Positions 1 through 5,189 of a stretch of DNA of 6,759 nt are shown here, piece by piece. The translations under genes and the position numbers were made by a program. How positions within the stretch are numbered: position 1 is the stretch's first letter; the number at the start of each line of letters is the position of its first letter. The stretch covers positions 1 through 6,759 of the forward strand of contig QZAC01000189.1 in the NCBI GenBank assembly GCA_003838065.1, given 5' to 3'. The notes below the pieces were generated by a model, which saw only the letters and a list, made by a program, of their open reading frames with translations, did not search any database and was not told the origin of the DNA. The DNA comes from Methanocalculus sp. MSAO_Arc2. Its GTDB lineage: Archaea; Halobacteriota; Methanomicrobia; Methanomicrobiales; Methanocorpusculaceae.

Positions 1-156
1 CCAACAGAAGGACCAACACTGGAACACCCGTGGAAAATCACGCGGCATAGTTACAAAACCGTGAAAAAAACCGATCCGATCGCCGGTGAGATGATCGGTA
101 AATATATCGATGATGGTTGCATCGTCGTTGTTAAAGATGACAACAATGCGATATGA
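1..156 (+). CDS. C-terminal end of an unrecognised protein (5' truncated by window edge)
   Basis: Frame 1 is open from the left edge to a TGA at 154-156, giving the last 51 residues of a protein whose start lies outside the window. The visible part is hydrophilic and basic in its first half (HPWKITRHSYKTVKK) and ends in a short beta-like stretch (CIVVVKDD) before the terminus. There are no cysteine pairs, membrane segments or motifs that I can assign to a family. The next ORF on the same strand overlaps its stop codon, so the two are probably co-transcribed. Small overlapping genes beside a tRNA would fit an integrated element or phage-like locus, but this is only context. The reading frame is fairly convincing; the function is unknown. 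Confidence 0.6.
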   Translation, partial: PTEGPTLEHPWKITRHSYKTVKKTDPIAGEMIGKYIDDGCIVVVKDDNNAI

Positions 157-295
157 ACCATGGATGGATCACACGGAGATTGACCACAACGGGCGGATGG
201 TTCCTAAGAAAGACGCCCCGGCATGGGTTGTGGAGAAGATAAACGAGTTCTACAAGGAGCTCGAACGCATGTATCCTCAACCGATACCAGAATAA
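146..295 (+). CDS. Small hypothetical protein, 49 aa
   Basis: The ORF ends in TAA at 293-295. I chose the ATG at 146 because it gives a short (11-nt) overlap with the TGA of the preceding gene. ATGs at 137 and 110 in the same frame are alternatives, and none of the three has a strong Shine-Dalgarno sequence. The product is small and charged. Its N-terminus is rich in Asp, His and aromatic residues (MRYEPWMDHTEIDHNG). It is followed by a helix-like stretch with amphipathic spacing (WVVEKINEFYKELERMYP) and a Pro-rich tail. No signal peptide or membrane segment is seen. I do not recognise a family. A T-rich stretch and a hairpin follow the stop, consistent with the end of a transcription unit. 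Confidence 0.5.
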   Translation: MRYEPWMDHTEIDHNGRMVPKKDAPAWVVEKINEFYKELERMYPQPIPE

Positions 296-319
296 CCTCT
301 CTTTTTTCAGACACCGCGC

Positions 320-343
320 CGGCACACCGTTGATTCTGTGCCG
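320..343 (+). terminator. Hairpin after the small + strand gene
   Basis: CGGCACA (320-326) and TGTGCCG (337-343) form a perfect 7-bp inverted repeat around a 10-nt loop, followed by TTT. An oligo-T run (302-307) lies just before it, immediately after the stop at 295. Archaeal termination depends mainly on the T run, so the T stretch together with this hairpin is a plausible end for the 1-295 transcript. Confidence 0.4.
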
Positions 344-433
344 TTTCTCACCGTCACCTATGGCTGAATATAGGTAGAAAAAGAAACGGCTTTAAAATAA
401 AGATATGAAGGTTAAAGCATCCACTGATAAGTA

Positions 434-467
434 ACAAAAACGGCGCAAATCGCCCCGTTTTGTTTTT
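434..467. terminator. Bidirectional terminator-like hairpin between convergent units
   Basis: The arms AAAAC-GGCG (437-445) and CGCC-CC-GTTTT (451-461, with a two-base CC bulge) enclose a CAAAT loop. The + strand continues into GTTTTTG, and the minus strand reads CGTTTTTGTTAC on leaving the stem, so each strand has a T run after the hairpin. It lies between the + strand genes ending at 295 and the minus-strand tRNA ending at 491, where a shared terminator for convergent transcripts would be expected. Confidence 0.55.
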
Positions 468-490
468 GGATTACCAACCTTCTGTCGGCA

Positions 491-600
491 TGCTGCGAGG
501 GGGATCCGAACCCCCGACCTCCAGATATCCCAGATGATGGCGCTTCGTCTTGCTCAAAACCCTATGAGTCTGGCGCCCTAACCAACTAGGCCACCGCAGC
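491..600 (-). tRNA. tRNA-Met (CAT), elongator type, with a 36-nt intron
   Basis: Read on the minus strand, the acceptor arms GCTGCGG (600-594) and TCGCAGC (498-492) pair over 7 bp with a terminal G-T, and the discriminator A is at 491. The D arm is GCCT/GGGC with GG in the loop. The anticodon stem is CCAGA (573-569)/TCTGG (525-521). The T stem is GGGGG/CCCCC. The anticodon CAT lies at 566-564. CCA is not encoded: the bases after A73 are TGC. Archaea carry three CAT tRNAs (initiator Met, elongator Met and Ile2). The GCCAGA...TCTGGAGGTC core, the lack of an initiator-like anticodon stem of G-C pairs and the intron favour elongator Met; Ile2 is the main alternative. The T loop reads TTCGGAT, placing G at position 58, where A is almost universal. 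Confidence 0.93.
527..562 (-). other. tRNA intron at position 37/38 with bulge-helix-bulge splice motif
   Basis: The intron starts after A37 (563) and ends before position 38 (A526). The exon bases CTCA (568-565) pair with the intron bases TGGG (532-529), giving a 4-bp central helix. It is flanked by the three-base bulges TAG (564-562) and ATA (528-526). Cutting after the second base of each bulge gives exactly this 36-nt intron and leaves a normal 7-base anticodon loop CTCATAA. This is the canonical substrate of the archaeal splicing endonuclease at the canonical site. Confidence 0.88.
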
Positions 601-625
601 ATCTGATTGTTGTGCACGGGTTGTG

Positions 626-636
626 CATAATAAAAA
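626..636 (-). promoter_or_regulatory. TATA-like box of the tRNA gene
   Basis: The minus strand reads TTTTTATTATG, centred about 31 nt upstream of the mature tRNA 5' end at 600. This spacing fits an archaeal TATA box with a start site a few bases before the tRNA. Between box and tRNA there is a direct repeat (TTGTGCAC at 609-616, TTGTGCAT at 621-628). Confidence 0.55.
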
Positions 637-764
637 GGTTCCCGGTTCGTAAATACCTTGCCATATTGACCGGCAATACACCCGGCCAGGTTCCCTCTCT
701 TGCCAAAAAGATAAGGAATTGCAGATGATAAGGAATCCTGAATGATCTAGCTATTCCGCCAGGA

Positions 765-965
765 TCAGTATTCAGTTCGGATCCATGTTCCACATCTGTT
801 ATGACCAGAATCATGTGTAGGCGTTAAGAGTGTTGGAGTCAAACAGTCTGACGACAAGCCTATAGTTACGCTGGATACTAAAGAATCATCTCGATATCCA
901 ACGTGTGGCAGCTCGTGTACAAGGTATGCCTGTTTACCAAAATCAAAACCCGATTCGATTATCAC
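765..965 (-). CDS. Possible small hypothetical protein, 66 aa (GTG start)
   Basis: A minus-strand frame is open from a GTG at 965 to a TGA at 765-767. The product has an aromatic and charged first half (ESGFDFGKQAYLVHELPHVG) and a Ser/Thr-rich second half with two cysteines near the end (SDCLTP, NRCGTW). I see no recognisable domain and only a weak purine-rich sequence before the start. The frame could be chance. An overlapping minus-strand frame at 578-814 runs into the tRNA and is less credible. It lies a few bases downstream of the stop of the 981-1277 remnant, on the same strand. Confidence 0.2.
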   Translation of the reverse strand: MIIESGFDFGKQAYLVHELPHVGYRDDSLVSSVTIGLSSDCLTPTLLTPTHDSGHNRCGTWIRTEY

Positions 966-1081
966 ATCCCTGGTGAAATATCACAACACTGGTGAAGAGC
1001 GAGGGGCTTCAGTGATGACCTCAGAAACCACCCACCGCCCCGGCCCCGTCCGCAGGTGCTTCGCAGGAATGTTGTACTGGG

Positions 1082-1117
1082 TGTCCGGGCTGTCCGGATC
1101 GTCCGGGTTTTCCGCAC
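1082..1117 (+). repeat. Short tandem 9-bp repeat (about 3-4 degenerate units)
   Basis: Units TGTCCGGGC, TGTCCGGAT, CGTCCGGGT and the more diverged TTTCCGCAC follow one another without gaps. On the minus strand in the frame ending at 981 they encode the tripeptide pattern N/D/S/T-Pro-Asp. A three-codon period in phase with the frame supports this being, or having been, coding sequence. Confidence 0.6.
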
Positions 1118-1169
1118 ATGCAGCGCGGGGGGGCGGGCATGCTTTGGGGCTGCCAGAGGAGATAAAACC

Positions 1170-1211
1170 CGATTCTTTCAGAATCGCCTTTCAGGTTGCT
1201 CTCTTGAGCAA
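1170..1211. repeat. Two adjacent perfect hairpins
   Basis: CGATTCT-TTC-AGAATCG (1170-1186) has a 7-bp stem and a 3-nt loop. Nine bases later TTGCTC-TCTT-GAGCAA (1196-1211) has a 6-bp stem and a 4-nt loop. Read on the minus strand the pair is followed by GGGTTTTATC, so it might act as a terminator for something ending near the TGA at 1191-1193. It could equally be the folded end of a small mobile element. Confidence 0.4.
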
Positions 1212-1527
1212 GGATTTATCACCTCTGTCAGCCTGCTCCTCGCCACCCCGCCCCCCGATACCCGCGCCGCATGTGCTTCAATCACTCCTCATGATTTGAT
1301 TGATGAGTCGGGATCTCTATCGTGATCGACCCCCCCGTGCCCATGAAGCATGTTTTCGCGTCCACCTCTTGTTACTGGTTTGTCTCTCCTCCCAAACTAC
1401 AGTCTCTCATGCACTGTCGCTCGTGTGGAAAGAAATCCGCAGTGATGATGACACCACACTATGCATCTGATGTGTCCATGAATCAGGAAATGGAGCGAAC
1501 AGAAAGTTTTTGAAGAGTCAAAGATGA

Positions 1528-1561
1528 TAGGGTCAATCTTTTACGATGGACTGATACCCTA
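1528..1561 (-). terminator. Hairpin at the end of pycA
   Basis: TAGGGTCA (1528-1535) is complementary to TGATACCCTA (1552-1561) apart from a two-base bulge, and the stem includes the pycA TAG. An alternative hairpin, AAAGAT (1520-1525) with ATCTTT (1536-1541), uses the same region. The minus strand then continues with modest T-rich stretches, so termination here is plausible but not strong. Confidence 0.35.
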
Positions 1562-3040
1562 CTTGTTCTTATTCATATGCTGGAGGTAGACGTTGATTGC
1601 AGCGGTGACGGCGGCAGTTTCCTTGCCCTGCCGCAGAGATGTGGCAAGGGTCTGCATCCGTGACTCTTCGTCCTTGTAGAACCGCTGAATGTTCTTCATA
1701 ATCTGCTGTTCTTCCAGGAAATGCGTATGTGTATTTCCGGCGATGAACTGGCGGTTGATCATCAGCGCATGGTGAAGCGGGAGTGTCGTCTTGACACCCA
1801 GGATGACATACTCATAAATAGCACGCCGCATCTTCTCAATCGCCTCTTTCCTGGTGAGGCCATAGGCACAGAGCTTTGAGATCATCGAGTCGTACTGTGC
1901 CGGAATCATATAGCCGACATGGATTCCCGAATCCACCCGGATGCCCGGGCCGCCGGGGGACCGGTACCGGACGATCTTGCCTGGATCGGCTGCAAAGTCA
2001 TTCAATGGATCTTCAGCATTGATCCGGCACTGGATGGCATGGCCCCTGAATGAGATGTCCTCCTGGTCATAGGCAAGATCATTGCCCGCGGCAATTGAGA
2101 GCTGCTGGCGGACCAGGTCGACCCCGGTGATCATCTCTGTTATGGTATGTTCTACCTGAAGACGGGTGTTCATCTCCATGAAGTAATATTGTCCCTCTGC
2201 ATAGAGGAACTCAACTGTGCCGGCATTTGTGTAGTTGCAGGTCTTTGCAACGGTCAGGGCAGATTCCGTCATCTGATCCCGCAGTTCCGAAGTCATGATG
2301 GGGGATGGCGCCTCTTCAACAAGCTTCTGATGACGCCGCTGGATGGAGCATTCGCGCTCAAAAAGGTGTATTCCATTCCCACTGGCATCTGAGAGGACCT
2401 GCACCTCGATGTGGCGTGGTTTGTCAAGGTACTTCTCAATAAAGATTGTCTTATCCCCAAATGCCGATTCTGCAATACGCATACCCTTCTCGATAGCCTC
2501 GGCAATACCAGTATTATCCCGGACTATCTGCATGCCAATACCGCCGCCGCCTGCACTTGCCTTGATGATGACCGGATAGCCGATCTGATCAGCAAATGCA
2601 ATACCAGCATCAGCTGACGAAACACCCCCTTTTGTCCAGGGAAGGACCGGGACTCCGGCAGTACTCATCGCCTCTTTTGAATCAAGCTTGGAGCCCATCA
2701 TCTGGATAGTCTTAGCAGACGGGCCGATGAAGACCAGGTCTGACTCTTCCACACGTTTTGCAAAACGATAGTTCTCTGCAAGAAACCCATATCCCGGATG
2801 GATTGCCTCTGCTCCGCTGATCTCACCGATCTCGATGATCCGATCGATATTCAGGTAGCTTTTGGAAGGGTGCCCCTCTCCAATATGAAAGGCCTCGTCA
2901 GCGTACTTTGCATGGAGTGCATTCTTATCCGGGGTCGAATAGATCCCAACCGTCTCGATCCCAAGCTCTCTGCAGGCACGCATCACCCGTATGGCAATCT
3001 CGCCACGGTTTGCTATGAGCACCTTGTCAAAGTATTTCAT
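1559..3040 (-). CDS. pycA: Pyruvate carboxylase subunit A (biotin carboxylase)
   Basis: This cytosolic ATP-grasp enzyme carboxylates biotin on PycB using ATP and bicarbonate, the first half-reaction of pyruvate carboxylase. At 493 aa it has the usual length of archaeal PycA and is complete. The N-terminal domain begins KVLIANRGEIAIRV (6-19) and contains HPGYGFLAEN (81-90). The ATP-grasp domain has K118, K160, the glycine-rich loop ASAGGGGIGM (161-170), H210 and ECSIQRRHQK (230-239). E277, E289, N291, R293, Q295, E297 and R339 match the metal, bicarbonate and biotin residues of E. coli AccC. The C-terminal carboxylase domain follows, ending in a Lys/Asn tail. ACC or propionyl-CoA carboxylase is the alternative, but pycB directly upstream argues for PYC. 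The stop is TAG with a TAA five codons on. No Shine-Dalgarno sequence precedes the ATG (TATGTAAG-ATG), apparently because an insertion separates it from pycB. Confidence 0.96.
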   Translation of the reverse strand: MKYFDKVLIANRGEIAIRVMRACRELGIETVGIYSTPDKNALHAKYADEAFHIGEGHPSKSYLNIDRIIEIGEISGAEAIHPGYGFLAENYRFAKRVEESDLVFIGPSAKTIQMMGSKLDSKEAMSTAGVPVLPWTKGGVSSADAGIAFADQIGYPVIIKASAGGGGIGMQIVRDNTGIAEAIEKGMRIAESAFGDKTIFIEKYLDKPRHIEVQVLSDASGNGIHLFERECSIQRRHQKLVEEAPSPIMTSELRDQMTESALTVAKTCNYTNAGTVEFLYAEGQYYFMEMNTRLQVEHTITEMITGVDLVRQQLSIAAGNDLAYDQEDISFRGHAIQCRINAEDPLNDFAADPGKIVRYRSPGGPGIRVDSGIHVGYMIPAQYDSMISKLCAYGLTRKEAIEKMRRAIYEYVILGVKTTLPLHHALMINRQFIAGNTHTHFLEEQQIMKNIQRFYKDEESRMQTLATSLRQGKETAAVTAAINVYLQHMNKNK

Positions 3041-3058
3041 CTTACATAGGCAAGGAGA

Positions 3059-3078
3059 CCCCGCCCTTCAGGGTGGGG
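3059..3078 (+). repeat. Left-end hairpin of the insertion
   Basis: An 8-bp stem with one G-T wobble encloses a TTCA loop, flanked by GGAGA on the left and AGGAATTGC on the right. It shares the CTTCAGG loop core with the right-end hairpin. In the pycA transcript it would lie in the 5' leader, about 20 nt before the start codon. Confidence 0.75.
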
Positions 3079-3096
3079 AGGAATTGCCCCCTCCGC

Positions 3097-3108
3097 AAAT
3101 ATTATATG
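3097..3108 (-). promoter_or_regulatory. TATA-like box inside the insertion, upstream of pycA
   Basis: The minus strand reads CATATAATATTT, the best TATA-like sequence between pycB and pycA, centred about 62 nt before the pycA ATG. A start site about 25 nt downstream would fall near 3077, at the edge of the left-end hairpin. If active, the insertion gives pycA its own promoter. Confidence 0.35.
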
Positions 3109-3285
3109 TTCTGAAATCGGTGCTCTGTCTGGACATTTCCTGCTAATGCACACGGAAATGTTGTCTTTGACTGCTCCAAAATCCCGGAGTTCAGTATAAG
3201 TGGGTCGGGGATGGTGAAAGTAGCCGGTGATTCGATATCTATGTCGATAATCGGTAGTGGTCGTGTCAACCGACCGGTACGAATA

Positions 3286-3306
3286 AGGTTCTTTGGAACA
3301 ACCTTC
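3286..3306. repeat. Internal hairpin of the insertion
   Basis: AAGGTT (3286-3291) and AACCTT (3301-3306) form a perfect 6-bp inverted repeat around CTTTGGAAC, within the right half of the insertion. It adds a third stem to the element and may be part of a structured transcript. Confidence 0.4.
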
Positions 3307-3351
3307 GTGCGCATTACATTGGAATGTGTGTGTTATCATTTGCATTTCAAG

Positions 3352-3368
3352 CCACTTCCTTCAGGTGG
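3352..3368 (+). repeat. Right-end hairpin of the insertion, containing the pycB stop
   Basis: CCACTT (3352-3357) pairs with AGGTGG (3363-3368), with one T-G wobble and a CCTTC loop, followed by TGGTAGTTGAC. The pycB TGA (complement of TCA at 3361-3363) lies across the loop and the first base of the right arm, so the mobile element supplies the stop codon. Confidence 0.72.
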
Positions 3369-5118
3369 TGGTAGTTGACTGGACCACCAGAAGAATATCC
3401 CCGTTCTGCACGACCGCCCCGACATCCACGAATATATCGGCAACTTTTCCATCAGTTGGGCTCTGGATCGGGTTCTCCATCTTCATGGCTTCAAGGACGA
3501 TCAGGGTCTCCCCTTTCTTCACCTCCTGGCCACGGGCTACCTTGATGTCAAGCACCATCCCCTGCATATTGCTCTTGATGCCCCCTGGTAGATCACCCCG
3601 CGGGATCTGGGATTTATCTGTGCTTCCGACAGGAGCGGAGATGGCTGATCCTCCAACAGACACGATCCGGACCGAGAAGATTTCCCCATCCACCTCAACC
3701 TCCATTGCATGGGGAATTTCAGCAGGAGCAGAAGATGCGACCCTTGATGCAGGTATTGCTTCTGCGGTCTTCTCTCCTTTGAGGAATGCGGGGGCGATTG
3801 CCGGATAGAGGATATATGTCAGGATATCTTCCTCTTTTTTGATAAGGTTCATCCCGGTCGCCTCCTTCTTCATCTTCTCATACATCGGCTCAAGCAGATC
3901 AGCAGGCCGGACAGTAATCATCTCGGCACCCTCGTTTATCTGCTGGTTGATAGCCACACTAATTGGAGCAGGCGGCCGTCCATAGAGCCCATGCACATAA
4001 TCCTTCACCTCTTTTGTGACATTCTGGTACCGGGCACCCATCAGGACATTTAAGACCGCCTGTGTCCCGACGATCTGGCTGGTTGGGGTAACAAGCGGAG
4101 GGTATCCGAGGTCCTCTCTGACCCGCGGGATCTCATCAAAGACCGCCTGGAGTTTATCGAGTGCATCCTGCTCTTTTAGTTGTGAGACAAGATTTGAGAT
4201 CATGCCTCCTGGCAGCTGGTAGACCAGGACATCGCTGTCGACCCGCTCAGAGATGGGATCGACCAGTCCGTCGTATTTTTTCCTGATATCCAGGCAGATA
4301 TTCCGGACTTTCCGCAGTGCAAGAAGATCAAGTTCGGTGTCGCGTGGCGTCCCGATTAACGACGCGATCACGCTTTCGGTTGCCGGCTGGGATGTCCCGA
4401 ATGCAAACGGGGACATCGCTGTGTCAAGAATGTCAACACCAGCTTCAATTGCCGCATAGTAACTCATTATGGCAATCCCGCTGGTCGAATGGCTGTGAAG
4501 ATCAACCATTAGATCCACACGCTTTTTGATCCCGGTCACCAGTTCCCGTGCCGCCTCAGGCATGATCAGGCCGGCCATATCCTTGATGCATACCGAATCA
4601 CAGCCATGGGAGTAGAGTTCTTCTGCCATATCGATGAAGGTCTCAATGGTATGCACCGGGCTTGTCGTATAGCAGATTGCACCCTGCATATGGGCCCCGA
4701 GATCTGAGACCGCCTTCATCGAGCTCTCCATATTCCGGATATCGTTTAATGCATCGAAAATCCTGAAGATATCGACGCCGTTTCTATGGGCAGCGTCAAC
4801 AAAACGCTCGACAACATCATCGGGGTAGTGGCGGTACCCGACCAGATTCTGGCCGCGGAGCAGCATCTGAATCGGAGTATCCGGGAGCACCTCTTTGAGG
4901 TCTCTGAGTCTCTGCCAGGGATCATCATTTAAAAACCGGATACAGCTATCAAATGTCGCTCCGCCCCATGCCTCAACCGAGAAGAAACCAATGTTGTTGA
5001 TCTCCCTGGCAAGCGGTACCATATCTTCAGTCTTCAGGCGGGTTGCGATGAGCGATTGATGCGCATCCCTCAGCGTGGTATCTGTGATGTGTACTCTGGT
5101 ATTTTTCGATATCGTCAT
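3361..5118 (-). CDS. pycB: Pyruvate carboxylase subunit B (carboxyltransferase plus biotin carrier)
   Basis: This cytosolic subunit transfers the carboxyl group from carboxybiotin to pyruvate, forming oxaloacetate with PycA. It is 585 aa, near the usual length. The TIM-barrel carboxyltransferase domain (about 5-280) has ITDTTLRDAHQS (11-22), the metal ligands D13, H208 and H210 (DLHSHSTSG) and the presumed carboxylated lysine K179 (CIKDMAG). A conserved PYC/OadA domain follows (about 290-445), then an Ala/Ser/Pro-rich linker, then a biotinyl domain (about 515-580) with EAMKMEN, biotinylated at K546. Oxaloacetate decarboxylase alpha subunit has the same architecture. The pycA neighbour and the lack of sodium-pump genes favour PycB. 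The ATG at 5118 has GAGGTG five bases upstream. The last residues STTTT and the TGA come from the adjacent insertion; the ancestral end was probably Gln580. Confidence 0.96.
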   Translation of the reverse strand: MTISKNTRVHITDTTLRDAHQSLIATRLKTEDMVPLAREINNIGFFSVEAWGGATFDSCIRFLNDDPWQRLRDLKEVLPDTPIQMLLRGQNLVGYRHYPDDVVERFVDAAHRNGVDIFRIFDALNDIRNMESSMKAVSDLGAHMQGAICYTTSPVHTIETFIDMAEELYSHGCDSVCIKDMAGLIMPEAARELVTGIKKRVDLMVDLHSHSTSGIAIMSYYAAIEAGVDILDTAMSPFAFGTSQPATESVIASLIGTPRDTELDLLALRKVRNICLDIRKKYDGLVDPISERVDSDVLVYQLPGGMISNLVSQLKEQDALDKLQAVFDEIPRVREDLGYPPLVTPTSQIVGTQAVLNVLMGARYQNVTKEVKDYVHGLYGRPPAPISVAINQQINEGAEMITVRPADLLEPMYEKMKKEATGMNLIKKEEDILTYILYPAIAPAFLKGEKTAEAIPASRVASSAPAEIPHAMEVEVDGEIFSVRIVSVGGSAISAPVGSTDKSQIPRGDLPGGIKSNMQGMVLDIKVARGQEVKKGETLIVLEAMKMENPIQSPTDGKVADIFVDVGAVVQNGDILLVVQSTTTT

Positions 5119-5123
5119 CTGAA

Positions 5124-5129
5124 CACCTC
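5124..5129 (-). promoter_or_regulatory. pycB: Ribosome-binding site of pycB
   Basis: GAGGTG on the minus strand lies five bases before the ATG at 5118 and matches the archaeal anti-Shine-Dalgarno sequence. It fixes the pycB start and rules out a leaderless transcript. Confidence 0.8.
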
Positions 5130-5178
5130 GTGGGCTGAGGAATAATAAAATTGAGCCTCTAAGGAATTACACCTGATA

Positions 5179-5188
5179 GTATAAAAAA
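5179..5188 (-). promoter_or_regulatory. TATA-like box upstream of pycB
   Basis: The minus strand reads TTTTTTATAC just past the stop of the ECF fusion gene. A start site about 25 nt downstream (near 5157) would give a leader of some 40 nt that keeps the GAGGTG site. A second AT-rich stretch (AATTTTATTATT, 5141-5152) would start transcription too close to the ATG, removing that site. pycB can therefore have its own promoter even if the ECF transcript also reads through. Confidence 0.45.
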
Positions 5189-5189
5189 C

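Larger units (their letters stand above)
981..1277 (-). pseudogene. Decayed coding remnant with an internal TGA and a short xPD repeat
   Basis: This minus-strand frame runs from just after a TGA at 1280-1278 to a TGA at 983-981, interrupted by one TGA at 1193-1191. Both sides of the interruption look protein-like: EEQADRGDKSLLKRAT before it and KAILKESGFISSG after it. Farther on come the repeat NPDDPDSPDT and the ordered-looking segment QYNIPAKHLRTGPGRWVVSE. A single C-to-T change (CGA to TGA) would explain the break. No good start codon or ribosome-binding site is seen, and all frames are closed near 1280, so this is at best a C-terminal fragment. I do not recognise the family. High GC and G-runs keep several frames open here, so the coding claim is tentative. 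Confidence 0.3.
601..1558. other. Long region without an assignable gene
   Basis: Some 950 bp between the tRNA and the end of pycA contain no ORF that I can assign to a family. The part at about 640-980 is of ordinary composition and holds one possible small minus-strand ORF (765-965). The part at about 1020-1270 is strikingly GC-rich and reads like a decayed minus-strand coding remnant (see 981-1277). The part at about 1280-1525 has short open stretches on the minus strand, for example GTG 1365 to TGA 1282, and no clear gene. Open + strand frames here at 973-1325 run through the C-rich tracts and look like shadows. Confidence 0.6.
3037..3345 (-). other. 102-codon ORF spanning the insertion, overlapping pycA by ATGA
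   Basis: An open frame starts at ATG 3345, preceded by GGAAGTGG six bases upstream, and ends in a TGA at 3037-3039 that overlaps the pycA ATG. Its end (HPEGRGLLAYVR) comes from the hairpin of the insertion end. The rest is Arg/Tyr/Thr-rich with scattered Cys and His and matches no family I know. It may be chance within a non-coding element, or may act as a short relay letting ribosomes reach pycA. A second frame (3102-3314) is open in the same stretch. Confidence 0.2.
3046..3379 (+). mobile_element. Non-autonomous IS200/IS605-type element inserted between pycB and pycA (334 bp)
   Basis: The segment has a subterminal hairpin at each end: CCCCGCCC-TTCA-GGGTGGGG (3059-3078) and CCACTT-CCTTC-AGGTGG (3352-3368). 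The right end AAGCCAC...GGTGGTAGTTGAC resembles the common right end of IS200/IS605 (TnpB-bearing) elements. The left flank ends TTAC (3042-3045), the target of some members of the family, and there is no target duplication, as expected for single-strand transposition. Deleting 3046-3379 leaves CAG-TAA-G-ATG on the minus strand, restoring a tight pycB-pycA junction. The boundary is uncertain by one C. No transposase or TnpB ORF is present, so it would need help in trans. Orientation is inferred from the TTAC flank. Family assignment is from motif recall, not a database match. Confidence 0.72.

Noticed and set aside
1..490. Attachment-site duplication of the tRNA 3' end
   Set aside because: I looked for a second copy of the T-arm/acceptor sequence in the flank and found none.
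578..814. Minus-strand 78-codon ORF
   Set aside because: It runs 23 bases into the tRNA gene and overlaps the tRNA promoter, so it is almost certainly a chance frame.
973..1325. Two overlapping + strand ORFs (108 and 89 codons)
   Set aside because: They lie in C-rich tracts where several frames stay open by composition. They lack ribosome-binding sites, and the minus strand reads more like protein.
1322..1513. + strand ORF with a zinc-ribbon-like CRSCGKK
   Set aside because: There is only one Cys pair and no second knuckle, the start lies in a C-run, and no ribosome-binding site is seen.
601..1558. CRISPR array
   Set aside because: There are no regularly spaced repeats of 20 bases or more. 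The only tandem repeat is the 9-bp coding-phase unit at 1082-1117.
1559..1561. TAG at the end of pycA as a possible pyrrolysine codon
   Set aside because: PycA already has its normal length at this point and a TAA follows five codons later. No Pyl-specific context is visible.
3293..3808. 171-codon + strand ORF
   Set aside because: It is antisense to the pycB biotinyl region and starts inside the insertion; a shadow of pycB.
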